The position numbers and the translations under genes were made by a program. A stretch of 43,491 bases of DNA from an uncultured Pseudomonadota bacterium (GTDB lineage: Bacteria; Desulfobacterota; Binatia; Binatales; Binataceae), in contig CALAOW010000070.1 in NCBI GenBank assembly GCA_937889395.1, forward strand, positions 1-43,491. The letters run 5' to 3'. This document shows, one piece after another, positions 8,723-17,658 of the stretch. The notes under the pieces are model-generated. The model ran no database searches. It saw nothing but the letters and a program-made list of their open reading frames with translations, and was not told where the DNA came from. How positions within the stretch are numbered: the stretch's first letter is position 1; each line of letters begins with the position of its first letter.

Positions 8723-10404
8723 CTATTTGTCCTCGATCTCGCCTCTCGATCCGGCTGACGGCGTGCTGTCAGGCCGCGGTATCGCGATCTCGAGGTCGCG
8801 TATCTCGACGTCGCTCCACGCGCGTTGCGTGAGCAAATAACGGATCGCGCCGGCGATAGTCAGTGTGCCGAAATCCGGCGTCCACCACTCCTCGAATCCA
8901 ATCTGCGGTGCGTCAGGGTTGCCCGCGAGCGCGCCGCTTTGCGTCTTGCCGATTGTCACGACGATGTTCGCGGCCGCGGGCGAATCCGTCAGCGCAAAAT
9001 CGCGCAGATACCATCGCACCTGCGGCGTTTCGTTGTCGTCAGGGATCATGGCGCTCGCGCCGGCCGGCGAAACCGCATTTCTCGCCCGCTTACATTCCCT
9101 GACCGTCTGAATCGATGTCGTCGGATCGGACCAGAACAACAGCGCGTGCCGACGCCACGGCGCCTCACTCGTGTCGGGGGCAGGATGGACGAAATTGACG
9201 GCGAACTGAACGTAGAGCGTGAGCGCGACGCCCGCCGCAACCGCATAACGAATCGAGTTCCATCGCTCCGACCGATGCATCCAATCCAATCCGCAGGCAC
9301 CGAGGATGGTCAACGGCAGAAGAATCGCGATTACTGCGTCAGATCGATTTGCTCCCACCGTCGCAAGCATCAGCAGGCTGACGATCGCCCACACCACCGA
9401 CCACGCCGCAACGCGGGCGCCGATCCGCCGTGAGACGATCGCGAACGCTCCAACAATCGCGAAAATCGTGAGAAGGAATTCGTAAGCCACCAGAATCGGG
9501 ATCGATCTGCGAACTGCGCGGCCGAAGGCAATCGACGGCCGGGCAAATGCGGCGCGCAAGTCGTATTCGAGTACTGTCGCGAGAGATCGGGTAAAAAAGC
9601 TGTCGTCAGGAAGACCCACAGGCCGGCGGCGACGAGCGCGCAGACGATCACGAGCGCGCGCCGCCGCTCCCACCATACGCGCAAGCGCAAGCGCCGATGA
9701 TCGATCCGCACGGCGTCGCCGAGACCGACGACGATCAAGGATACGATCATCGCCGCGGCGGTCGCGTAGCCAATCGGATCCGCCGAGAGCCACAGCGCGA
9801 TCGCGACGCCCAATCCCGCCGCGCGGATCACGCCCGGTTGCCGGCGCATGCTTTGAGCGATTGCGATCGCGATCATCATGAAGGTCAGCGACGCTATCGC
9901 CGTCGAACCGCCACGCGAAAAATAAGTCACGCTCGGCGAAATCGCGATCAAAGCGGCGAAGGCAAGCGCTCCCGCGCGCCCGATGAACGGACGCATCGCA
10001 AATCCGCTCGCGACCATCAGCAGACCGCATAGCATCACGACAATTCGCGAGGTGGCGTCCGTCGCGCCGGCAGCCGCGAAGATCCAAGCCTGGAGTATCG
10101 CGACCCACGAGGCGTGAAGACCGGCGCCCGACGCGAGCGCCGCAAGCGCATCGCGCGCCTGCGTCGCATCCAGCGGACGCGCTCCCAGAGCGATCGCGCG
10201 CGTGACGAGCGCATAGAGGGCGATCAGGTACCATCCAAGATGCTCCGCCGTGACGACGTAAACTGCTCGCGTGAGCCGTTCGTGGCTCAGGTTGACGGCG
10301 GTCTCCGTCGTCGGCGGCGCGAGTCGCGGCTCATGCTCGGCGCGCTCGATGGATTTATCGTCCAGCCGCCACTGGTCGTCTGGAATTCTGTCAGCGCCCG
10401 CCAT
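8723..10404 (-). CDS. Polytopic glycosyltransferase-like protein, frame change at T6 run
   Basis: Two overlapping reading frames together make one plausible membrane protein of about 560 residues. Frame A (start 10404) is rich in hydrophobic segments and contains IGRAGALAFAALIAISPSVT, much like Agl23/TIGR03663 and GT39-type mannosyltransferases. It stays credible to WVFLTTAFL near 9597, then turns into Arg/Ser-rich shadow until 9370. Frame B becomes credible exactly there (FFTRSLATVLEYDLR) and continues through further membrane helices and a soluble domain (VRWYLRDFAL, GFEEWWTPDFGTL) to 8723. The switch is at T_TTT_TTA on the minus strand (9592-9598). Either one base was lost from the homopolymer (mutation or assembly error), or there is -1 ribosomal frameshifting. 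The likely activity, transfer of a sugar from a lipid carrier, is family inference. Confidence 0.6.
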
Positions 10405-10449
10405 TATTATTATCCGCTCTTGCGATTTCGCTATTGCGCGGACCGCGCG

Positions 10450-10528
10450 TTGTCAACGCCGGCGCGCCGAAAATTAATGCGTCCGAAATGCAGTTTGCAC
10501 TTGAGCGCAACGCCGGCGCGGCTATGCT
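10450..10528 (+). promoter_or_regulatory. Two candidate sigma-70 promoters for the ABC operon
   Basis: In the divergent gap before the permease I see TTGTCA, 17 bp, ATTAAT (10450-10478) and TTGAGC, 16 bp, TATGCT (10501-10528). The 13-mer CAACGCCGGCGCG occurs identically in both regions (10454-10466 and 10508-10520), between the -35 and -10 each time, and could be an operator. If the second promoter is used, translation must start at 10551. Confidence 0.35.
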
Positions 10529-10550
10529 GAGAGTTTCGGGTCACGGGAAA

Positions 10551-12278
10551 ATGTTCGGCATTAAAATAAATACGCGCCGTTTGATCAACGGATCGCTGTC
10601 GTTCCTCGCGCTTGCCGCGATTATCGCCCTGTTCTTCGCGTATCGCAGCCACGCTCAACATCTTATTGCGCACAACGTCCCCGTCTCGCTCGAACATCTT
10701 CCATATTACGCGTTCTGCTCGTTTTACCGGATGCTCGCCGCATACATCATCGCGCTGATTTTTTCGATCATTTACGGAATGGCGGCGGCGCGCGGCGGGC
10801 TCTACGAGCGCATCCTGATTCCCGCCATCGACATCGCGCAGTCGGTGCCAGTGGTCGGTTTTTTCCCCGCCGCGGTCTATTTCTTCGTCGCGCTCGCGCA
10901 CGGCAGCCGGCTCGGGGTCGAGATGGCCGCCATCTTTCTCATCTTCACCAGCCAGGCGTGGAACATGGCGCTGGGCGTTTACGAAGCCGTCAAAACGATT
11001 CCCGACGACTCGCGGGACGCGCTCGAGTCGTTCGGCGCGCGGGGATGGCTCAAGTTCAAGCGTCTGCTGATGCCAGCCAGCGTGCCCAAGCTGGTGTACA
11101 ACTCGATCCTGTCGTGGGTCGCGGGATGGTACTTCCTCATCGCGTGCGAAATCATCACAGTCGGTCCCGCCAGCTACCGGCTGCCGGGGCTGGGCAGTTT
11201 CCTGTGGGAGGCCGCCGAAAATGGACGCAATTTCGATCTCGCCGCGGGACTTCTCACCTTGCTCGCGATCATCGTGTTGATGGACATGATCGTGTGGCAG
11301 CCGCTGTCCGCGTGGGCGGAGAAGTTTCGCTACGAATTTGCGGCGTCGTCGGGCGCCGCGCAATCGCTGGGGATGTTAGACGCGCTGGCGGGCGTCGGCC
11401 CGGCAATCACGCGTGCGATCCGCTCGATCCTGCTGCCTCCCATGAGGCTGATCGCCAGCGCGCTGAACGCGATGCCGCGCGGTCCGCAGCTATCGCCGGA
11501 ACAAAGCAGGCGCGCAGGCCGGATGGTGCGGACGCTGGTGATCGGCGCGATCGTGATCTTCACCGCGTGGGCGTTGGGGCGCGGCTTTTTCGCCTTGATC
11601 AGAACGCTCTCGCAGCCGTGGCCGTCGGACGCGAAGCAGATTCCGGCCGCAATCCTTGCCTCCACAATTCGCATGACGGTCGCCTACGCGATCTCGCTGG
11701 CATGGACGGTGCCGTGCGCGCTGGCCGCCAGCGAGAGTCCGCGCTTCAACCGAATCCTCTCGCCGATCGCGGAAATTGTCGGCTCGATGCCCGCGACGGC
11801 GCTGTTTCCGGTCATCGTCATCTTCGTCATCCAGGTCACCGGCGGGATGAATCTTGCTTCGATCCTGCTAATCCTGACCGGGATGCAATGGTATCTGCTC
11901 TTCAACCTGCTCGCGGGCGTAAACCAGGTGCCCGAGGACTTGAAGGAAGCCGCGCGAGCGTTCGGGCTCTCCCGCTACGCGCGATGGCGCAAGCTGATCC
12001 TTCCCGCGGTGATGCCGTCGCTGATCACCGGCAGCATCACCGCCTGGGGGGGAGGATGGAACGCGCTCATCCTGTCGGAGTACTTCGTTTACAAAAGTCA
12101 GACCTACCAGGTAATCGGAATCGGCGCGCTGCTGGACGCTGCCACCTATAAGACCGGCAACGGGGTGATGATCCTGCTGAGCCTCCTATCAATGATACTG
12201 GTGGTGCTATTATTGAACCGTCTGATGTGGCGGCCCTTGTACAACCTGGCCACGGAGCGATACAGGCTGGACTACTGA
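10551..12278 (+). CDS. Fused double ABC permease, NitT/TauT type
   Basis: This is an integral inner-membrane permease of about 575 residues with two complete binding-protein-dependent transport domains in one chain. The first EAA loop is near residue 144 (EAVKTIPDDSRDALESFGA...LKFKRLLMPAS) and the second near residue 455 (AGVNQVPEDLKEAARAFG...KLILPAVMPS). Each is surrounded by five to six hydrophobic helices, so one chain can replace the usual homodimer. The architecture is found in some nitrate/sulfonate/taurine-family importers. I chose the ATG at 10551; track start 10434 would leave almost no divergent promoter, and 10524 is a further option. The ATPase follows after 39 bp. No periplasmic binding protein is encoded nearby, so substrate and even direction remain open. 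Confidence 0.85.
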   Translation: MFGIKINTRRLINGSLSFLALAAIIALFFAYRSHAQHLIAHNVPVSLEHLPYYAFCSFYRMLAAYIIALIFSIIYGMAAARGGLYERILIPAIDIAQSVPVVGFFPAAVYFFVALAHGSRLGVEMAAIFLIFTSQAWNMALGVYEAVKTIPDDSRDALESFGARGWLKFKRLLMPASVPKLVYNSILSWVAGWYFLIACEIITVGPASYRLPGLGSFLWEAAENGRNFDLAAGLLTLLAIIVLMDMIVWQPLSAWAEKFRYEFAASSGAAQSLGMLDALAGVGPAITRAIRSILLPPMRLIASALNAMPRGPQLSPEQSRRAGRMVRTLVIGAIVIFTAWALGRGFFALIRTLSQPWPSDAKQIPAAILASTIRMTVAYAISLAWTVPCALAASESPRFNRILSPIAEIVGSMPATALFPVIVIFVIQVTGGMNLASILLILTGMQWYLLFNLLAGVNQVPEDLKEAARAFGLSRYARWRKLILPAVMPSLITGSITAWGGGWNALILSEYFVYKSQTYQVIGIGALLDAATYKTGNGVMILLSLLSMILVVLLLNRLMWRPLYNLATERYRLDY

Positions 12279-12317
12279 CACGTCCCTGACTATGTGCGAT
12301 TCGGACTCATCTGACCC

Positions 12318-13076
12318 ATGGCCCTCCTTGAGATCAAACACATCTCGAAAAATTTCGCGCACGCCAAGGGCACGTTGCAGGTGCTCGACGACATCAGCTT
12401 CGACGTGGATGTGGGCGAGTTCGTCGCGATCGTCGGCCCCTCGGGATGCGGGAAGTCAACCCTCCTGCGCATCATCAACGGTATCGTGCCGATGACTTCC
12501 GGACAGGTGCTGTACCGCGGCCGCCAGGTCGATGGGATTAATCTCGAATGCGCACTGGTGTTCCAATCGTTTGCGCTGCTGCCATGGCTGTCGGTCAAAG
12601 CCAACGTCGAGCTCGGCCTCGAAGCGCAGGGATTGCCGCTGGCTGAGCGCGAAAAGCGCGCCGGAATCTATATCGACAAGGTGGGACTCGACGGTTTCGA
12701 GGAGGCCTACCCGCGCGAGCTGTCGGGCGGAATGAAGCAGCGCGTCGGTTTCGCCCGCGCGCTGGCCGTCGAGCCCAAGGTGCTTCTGATGGACGAGCCG
12801 TTCTCCGCGCTGGATGCGCTGACCGCGATCACGCTGCGCGAGGAAATGCTCGACATCTGGCAGGCACCCGACATGCCGGTAAAAAATATCGTGCTCGTTA
12901 CCCACATCATCGAGGAGGCAATCGAACTCGCCGATCGCGTGATCGTGATGTCGGCGGGCCCCGGACGCATTGTCAAGGATCTCAAAGTCGAATTGCCAAG
13001 ACCGCGCGACCGCCGCGCTGAAACTTTCAACGCCCTCACCGACAAGGTGTTCTCGCTGATCGAGGAGCGGGGCTGA
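12318..13076 (+). CDS. ABC transporter ATPase, nitrate/sulfonate/taurine type
   Basis: This 252-residue nucleotide-binding subunit energises the fused permease. It has Walker A GPSGCGKST, the Q-loop in LVFQSFALLPW, signature LSGGMKQRVGFARAL, Walker B VLLMDEPFSALD and the H-loop in VLVTHIIEEA. The sequence closely follows TauB/SsuB/NrtD-like ATPases. The stop overlaps the next start as ATGA, so the AAA-associated protein is translationally coupled. In many relatives that associated domain is fused to the C-terminus of the ATPase; here it is a separate chain. Confidence 0.9.
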   Translation: MALLEIKHISKNFAHAKGTLQVLDDISFDVDVGEFVAIVGPSGCGKSTLLRIINGIVPMTSGQVLYRGRQVDGINLECALVFQSFALLPWLSVKANVELGLEAQGLPLAEREKRAGIYIDKVGLDGFEEAYPRELSGGMKQRVGFARALAVEPKVLLMDEPFSALDALTAITLREEMLDIWQAPDMPVKNIVLVTHIIEEAIELADRVIVMSAGPGRIVKDLKVELPRPRDRRAETFNALTDKVFSLIEERG

Positions 13077-13564
13077 TGGTTGCGGGGTCCATATATCCGC
13101 TTCCCGATTGCGCGCTGACTCCTGTCTTCGGCCTGCTGGAATTGCTCGAGGATCGCGGCGGACGCGAGGACGGCTACAAAATCGCGCGCGATCTCAATTT
13201 CAGATTCGGCGATTTGCTGAAGGTGATGAAGGCCGCGGAAATCCTCGGCTTCGTCTCAACTCCGGCCGGCGACGTGGTGCTCGAGCCGCTGGGCAAACAA
13301 TTCCTCGACGCGAAGGTCAACGAGCGCAAGCTGCTCGTGCGCGGGCAGTTGAAGGGACATAGCCTGTTCAGCTACTTCATCCGCCTCCTTCATGGCACTG
13401 AGGACAAGTCTCTAACCAAAGAAGTCGTGCTCCAACACCTCGCGATGCTCCTGCCGAGCGAAAAGCCCGAGCGCCAGTTTTCGACGATGGTTAACTGGGG
13501 GCGTCACGCCGAGCTGTTCGGCTATAGTAAGGACGACGACCGCTTTTATCTCGACAACGAATAG
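13076..13564 (+). CDS. AAA-associated C-terminal domain protein (stand-alone)
   Basis: This 162-residue protein matches the domain usually found behind nitrate/sulfonate-type ABC ATPases (AAA_assoc_C). The N-terminal half looks like a winged-helix: LEDRGGREDGYKIARDLNF, then LLKVMKAAEILGFVSTPAGD, LEPLGKQFLDA. The C-terminal half is helical and ends with WGRHAELFGYSKDDDRFYL. The domain is thought to regulate the transporter, but its role is not well established. The start codon overlaps the ATPase stop by 1 base. It is probably the last gene of the transporter operon; the hydrolase-like gene follows after 26 bp and may be read through. Confidence 0.82.
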   Translation: MVAGSIYPLPDCALTPVFGLLELLEDRGGREDGYKIARDLNFRFGDLLKVMKAAEILGFVSTPAGDVVLEPLGKQFLDAKVNERKLLVRGQLKGHSLFSYFIRLLHGTEDKSLTKEVVLQHLAMLLPSEKPERQFSTMVNWGRHAELFGYSKDDDRFYLDNE

Positions 13565-13590
13565 GCGCTTGCGCCAGGGGAGAAATCACT

Positions 13591-13965
13591 ATGGCAACGG
13601 ATGCTGAAAAAGTCGTGACCGAATTCTGCAACGCGTGGCCGCGCAAGAATATCGACGAACTGCTCGGCTTCTTCACCGACGACGCCGTCTATCACAACAT
13701 CCCGTTCGAACCGGCCCGCGGCAAGGAGGCCATCCGCGCCGCCATCAACACCTTTCTGCCGATGGCCAAGTCGCTTCATTTCAAAGTCCTGAAAACCGCC
13801 AGCGCCGGCAACGTCGTCTTCAACGAGCGCGTCGACATCTTCGACCTGGGCGGCGGCAAGACGATTTCGCTGCCTGTCGCAGGCGTGTTCGAGGTCAGCG
13901 GCACCAAGATCAGCGCATGGCGCGACTACTTCGACATGGCGATGTACACCAAGCAGATGCAATAG
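13591..13965 (+). CDS. Limonene-1,2-epoxide hydrolase family protein
   Basis: This is a 124-residue SnoaL-like protein of the limonene-1,2-epoxide hydrolase type. The family active site is Tyr-Asn plus an Asp-Arg-Asp triad. Here Y34 and N36 (VYHNIPF), R80 and D82 (NERVDIFD) and D112 (WRDYFD) fall at nearly the same spacing as Y53/N55/R99/D101/D132 of the Rhodococcus enzyme, so epoxide hydration is plausible. The start is well set by AGGGGAG upstream of the ATG at 13591. It lies 26 bp behind the ABC operon and before selB. The physiological epoxide is unknown; many homologues are annotated only as nuclear-transport-factor-2-like. Confidence 0.82.
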   Translation: MATDAEKVVTEFCNAWPRKNIDELLGFFTDDAVYHNIPFEPARGKEAIRAAINTFLPMAKSLHFKVLKTASAGNVVFNERVDIFDLGGGKTISLPVAGVFEVSGTKISAWRDYFDMAMYTKQMQ

Positions 13966-13978
13966 CTTCTCCGTCTTT

Positions 13979-14012
13979 CCGTCATCCAGAGCGCAGCCGA
14001 GGGACCCCGGAT
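13979..14012. repeat. Dispersed-repeat-like sequence before selB
   Basis: The 113-bp gap contains TCATCCAGAGCGCAGCCGAG and a few following bases. This resembles the widespread intergenic repeat whose spurious translation reads RHPERSRGT, which indeed appears in the upstream extension of the track's selB ORF. Only one copy is in this window, so the repeat status rests on recognition. Confidence 0.4.
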
Positions 14013-14078
14013 CCGTTCCCGCATCCGCACCAATCTCACTTCGCCACCCTCTCCCCGCGGTGTAACATCCACCCCACG

Positions 14079-16010
14079 ATGGCCTCGCCCGTCACCCACG
14101 CCATCATCGGCACCGCCGGCCACATCGATCACGGCAAGACCGCGCTCATCAAGGCGCTCACCGGCCAGGATACCGATCGACTGAAGGAGGAAAAGGAGCG
14201 CGGAATTTCGATCGACCTCGGCTTCGCCTACTTCACGCTGCCCGACGGCTCTCGCGCCGGCATCGTCGACGTCCCCGGCCATGAGCGCTTCATCCGCAAC
14301 ATGCTCGCCGGCGCCCACGGCATCGATCTCGTGCTGTTCGCCGTGGCGGCCGACGACGGCGTGATGCCCCAGACCGAAGAGCATCTCGACATTCTCCATC
14401 TGCTCGGCGCGCGGCGCGGCATCTTCGTGATCACCAAGGCCGACCTCGCCGACCCCGCCCGCCTGCGCGACGTGCGCGACGAGATCGAGCTGCTCGCCGA
14501 GGGCACCACGCTCGCCGGCGCGCCGATAATCGAAGTCTCGTCGATCACCGGCCTCGGCCTGGATAAATTGCGCGCCGAAATCGTCCGCCAGCTCGACGGC
14601 TTTCAGGCGCGCTGCGCAACCGGCGTCTTCCGGCTTCCTCTCGATCGCGCTTTCGTCATCAAGGGACACGGCATCGTCGTCACCGGCACTGCGATGGGCG
14701 CCGAGGTCAGGGTCGGGGATAAGCTCCGCGTGCTGCCATCGGGAAACGAGGTCCGCGTGCGCTCGATCCAGGTGCATTCGGATTCCGTCGAGAGCGCCGG
14801 CCTATGCCAGCGCGTCGCGCTGAATCTCACCGGCGCCGAAAAGCTTGGCCTCGCCCGCGGCGACGTGCTAGCCGACGAGCGGCTGGAATCCGCAACTGCG
14901 CGTTTCGACGCGTGGTTGGAAATTCGTCCCGCCGCCAAACGCGCGCTCAAGAGCAACACGCGCGTGCGGCTGTTCATCGGCACCGCCGAAACGATCGCCC
15001 GCGCGATCGTTCTCGACGACGCAGGTGCGATCGCGCCCAAAGCCGCCGGCTTCGCGCAGCTCGTGACCGAGGATCCCGTCGTGGCACTCTCGGGCGACCG
15101 CTTCGTCATCCGCGACGAAACCAATTCACGCACGCTCGGCGGCGGCGTCGTGCTCAACCCGATGGGCCGGCGCGTCCGCAAACCGATCGAGGCCTATCGC
15201 GCCAATCTCCGCTTGCTCAAGGATTCGTCCGGAGCCGATGCGCTCGAAGTGCTGATCAATTTGCAGGAAAGTTTCGCGCTCGGCACGACCAGCATCGCAA
15301 TCCTCATGAACATTCCGATCGCCGAGGCCGAAGCGGCGCTCCTCGAAGCGGCGCGCTTCGTCAAGCTGTCAGTTGGCGACGAAGAAGCTTTCACCACGCG
15401 GACCAAGTGGGAGGCCCTCAAACGCTTCGCGCTCGATGCGCTCGAGGATCATCACAAGACCGAGCCACTGTCGCCGGGCCTCGAGATGGAAGCGCTGCGC
15501 ACGCGGCTGCCTTACGAGATCGGCGCGCGCGCGTTTCGTCCGATCGTCGATCGCCTCAGCCGCGAATCTGAAATCGTGCGCGAGGAAAGTGTGCTCCGGC
15601 TGAAAAGCCATCGCGTGCAACTCGGCGGCGACGCCGAAACGCTCGGCGCGAGCATCGAAGCCGCGCTCACCCGCGCGCACTTCCAGCCGCCGGAGCTCAA
15701 ACAGTTGGCCGACGCGCTGAAAATTCCCGCCGGCCAGTTCCAGCATCTAAGAACCGTGATGCTCGCGATGGAACGCCAGGGCCGCGTCGTCAAGATAGCC
15801 ACCGATCTCTACTTCAGCCGCGCCGCCGCCGACGCCGCCCGCGATCGCCTGATCAAATATCTTCAGGCTCACTCCGAAATCACAGCCGCGGTCTTTCGCG
15901 ATCTGCTCGGCGCTTCACGCAAGTTCGCAATCGCGCTGCTCGATCATTTCGACCACACCGGCCTAACCACCCGCGTCGGCGACACCCGCCGCCTCCGAAT
16001 CCCCACTTAG
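14079..16010 (+). CDS. selB: Selenocysteine-specific elongation factor SelB
   Basis: SelB is the GTPase that delivers Sec-tRNA(Sec) to UGA codons followed by a SECIS hairpin. The 643-residue protein has G1 [11 protein letters not shown], switch region [12 protein letters not shown]3 DVPGHERF and G4 ITKADL, then EF-Tu-like beta-barrel domains. The C-terminal 230 or so residues are tandem winged helices that bind SECIS in E. coli (614 residues). The track start at 13635 reads through an upstream gene in another frame; the ATG at 14079 ([20 protein letters not shown]) is the natural start. selD follows after 50 bp. No selA or tRNA-Sec gene is visible in the window. Confidence 0.95.
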   Translation: MASPVTHAIIGTAGHIDHGKTALIKALTGQDTDRLKEEKERGISIDLGFAYFTLPDGSRAGIVDVPGHERFIRNMLAGAHGIDLVLFAVAADDGVMPQTEEHLDILHLLGARRGIFVITKADLADPARLRDVRDEIELLAEGTTLAGAPIIEVSSITGLGLDKLRAEIVRQLDGFQARCATGVFRLPLDRAFVIKGHGIVVTGTAMGAEVRVGDKLRVLPSGNEVRVRSIQVHSDSVESAGLCQRVALNLTGAEKLGLARGDVLADERLESATARFDAWLEIRPAAKRALKSNTRVRLFIGTAETIARAIVLDDAGAIAPKAAGFAQLVTEDPVVALSGDRFVIRDETNSRTLGGGVVLNPMGRRVRKPIEAYRANLRLLKDSSGADALEVLINLQESFALGTTSIAILMNIPIAEAEAALLEAARFVKLSVGDEEAFTTRTKWEALKRFALDALEDHHKTEPLSPGLEMEALRTRLPYEIGARAFRPIVDRLSRESEIVREESVLRLKSHRVQLGGDAETLGASIEAALTRAHFQPPELKQLADALKIPAGQFQHLRTVMLAMERQGRVVKIATDLYFSRAAADAARDRLIKYLQAHSEITAAVFRDLLGASRKFAIALLDHFDHTGLTTRVGDTRRLRIPT

Positions 16011-16060
16011 CCTCTGCCGCGCGGCTGACTTCGCCGCCGCGATGCGCGACAATGGGCGCG

Positions 16061-17134
16061 ATGTCCAAACCAAAGGACAACAATCCCTCGCGGGGCGACC
16101 TCATTCGCCTGACTGCGCGGTGCAAGGCTGCGGGTTGAGCCGGTAAGCTCGGTCCGGCGGACCTCTCCGCAGTCCTCGCGCGGCTCGATTTGCCGAGCCA
16201 CCCTGATTTGCTCGTCGGAATCTCGACGGGCGACGACGCCGGAGTGTTCCGTCTTTCCGACGATCTCGCAATCGTGAACACCGTCGATTTTTTCACGCCC
16301 GTGGTGGACGATCCTTTCACTTACGGACAGATCTCCGCCGCCAACGCGCTGTCGGACGTCTATGCGATGGGCGGAGTGCCGCGCACCGCGCTCAACATCG
16401 TATGCTGGCCGCAAACCGGATTGCCCGGCGAGATGCTCGCCGACATTCTGCGCGGCGCTGCCGAGAAGGCGCGCGAGGCCGGCGTCGTAATAGTTGGCGG
16501 TCACACCGTCGCCGACGAAGAAGTGAAATTCGGGATGGCTATCACGGGAGTGATCGATCCGCACCGAATCGTGCGCAATGTCGGCGCGCAAGCCGGCGAC
16601 GCGCTCGTGCTCACCAAGGCGCTCGGCACGGGAATCCTGATGACCGCATTCAAGCGCGACGCGCTGGCCGACGAACCATATCAGGCCGCGGTCCGCTCGA
16701 TGACGCAGCTCAACGCCGCGGCCGCCTCCGCGATGCTTAAGTACGACGTTCACGCCGCCACCGACATCACGGGCTTCGGTCTCGTCGGTCATGCGCTGAA
16801 GATGGCCGAGGGCAGCGCCGTTACGATCGTGTTCGAGGAATCCGACTTGCCGCTGTTGCCCGGAGTGCTCGAGCAATGCCGCGCCGGAATGATTCCCGGC
16901 GGCGGCGAACGCAATCGCGAGTACTACGCGCCGAGCGTCCGCATCTCCGAGGAAGTTTCCGACGAGATCGCCGCGATTGTCTTCGATCCGCAGACCTCGG
17001 GCGGATTGCTGATCGCGATCCCCGACAAGCAGTCCCTTGCCCTGCTCGCGGAGCTTCACAACTGCGGGCATCGCGACGCCGCGATCGTCGGCCGCGTCAC
17101 GCCTCGCCGCGAACACCCGATCGAATTAGTCTGA
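16061..17134 (+). CDS. selD: Selenide, water dikinase SelD, probable selenoprotein (UGA = Sec26)
   Basis: SelD makes selenophosphate from selenide and ATP for Sec synthesis. The track begins at 16190, but the same frame is open back to an ATG at 16061 except for one TGA at 16136-16138. Reading TGA as Sec gives LTARCKAAG-U-AGKLGPADL, which aligns with the catalytic segment of SelD (E. coli RLTQYSHGAG-C-GCKISP). The Sec thus replaces the active-site Cys17, with the essential Lys three residues on. The remaining domains are intact: STGDDAGV, VVIVGGHTVAD, ATDITGFGLVGH, FDPQTSGGLL. Full length would be 357 residues (E. coli 347). An in-frame ATG at 16052 is an alternative start. selB lies 50 bp upstream and a SECIS-like hairpin follows the TGA, so decoding as Sec is strongly favoured over a pseudogene. 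Confidence 0.9.
16137..16186 (+). promoter_or_regulatory. Candidate bacterial SECIS element in selD
   Basis: The Sec UGA (16136-16138) lies at the base of a possible hairpin: GAGCCG at 16137-16142 pairs with CGGCTC at 16181-16186. Inside, GGTCC at 16151-16155 pairs with GGACC at 16159-16163 around the loop GGC. The apical stem starts 12 nt after the UGA, inside the distance range used by bacterial SECIS elements, and has G in the loop. Pairing between the outer and inner stems is not continuous, so the exact fold needs computation. Confidence 0.6.
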
Positions 17135-17264
17135 GCAGGGGCCGACCCGCTTCATCAGCCGGCTCGCCTCGGTCGCATGCCGCCGCAACGGCTCGCACAC
17201 GTCGTGCGCCGGGTCATCGGCGGTCGAACTCTCCCCCTTCTCCGGAGATCTCCTCGCGCGCGCC

Positions 17265-17465
17265 CTATCCGCGGTTGACGTTTGAGGCCTGCAATCCCTT
17301 GGGCCCCTGCGCGACCTCGAAGTCGACGCGCTCCCCCTGCTCGAGCGAGCGGAAACCTGCTCCATCGATGGCGCTATAATGAACGAACACTTCCTGCCCG
17401 TCCTCCATCGTGATGAAGCCGTAGCCCTTCTTCGGGCTGAACCACTTAACAGTCCCGTTAGCCAT
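17265..17465 (-). CDS. Cold-shock domain protein (CspA family)
   Basis: This 66-residue single-stranded nucleic acid binding protein begins MANGTVKWFSPKKGYGFI. RNP1 (KGYGFI) and RNP2 (VFVHY) are present and the length is typical of CspA-type RNA chaperones. The start at 17465 is fixed by AGGAGGT about ten bases upstream; the longer track ORF starting at 17690 includes the untranslated leader. It is convergent with selD across a 130-bp gap in which I see no gene. Confidence 0.93.
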   Translation of the reverse strand: MANGTVKWFSPKKGYGFITMEDGQEVFVHYSAIDGAGFRSLEQGERVDFEVAQGPKGLQASNVNRG

Positions 17466-17564
17466 TTTCCCCCATACCTCCTGAAGGGAACCAGCCGGAG
17501 CGCCCCCCTCAGGGCCTTCTCCCGCCGGCGACGCGCTTCCCCAAGCAACGCGCGTAACGGCGCG

Positions 17565-17593
17565 CATATAGCACAAGATGCGATGCTTATCAA
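17565..17593 (-). promoter_or_regulatory. Sigma-70-like promoter for the cold-shock gene
   Basis: On the minus strand, TTGATA (17588-17593) and TATATG (17565-17570) are separated by exactly 17 bp. Transcription would start near 17558, giving a leader of about 90 nt before the ATG. Long structured leaders are typical of cspA mRNAs, whose translation is temperature dependent. Confidence 0.5.
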
Positions 17594-17658
17594 ATAGGTA
17601 AAACACCCAAAACCGCGCCGTAATATGTCTGGGGATCGAGAACGGGGCGGTGCAGCAG

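Noticed and set aside
10958-12151. 397-residue plus-strand ORF inside the permease
   Set aside because: It is the alternate-frame shadow of the fused permease, lacking hydrophobic helices.
13635-14078. N-terminal extension of the selB ORF
   Set aside because: It reads through the epoxide-hydrolase gene in another frame and an intergenic repeat; the GTPase motifs start directly after the ATG at 14079.
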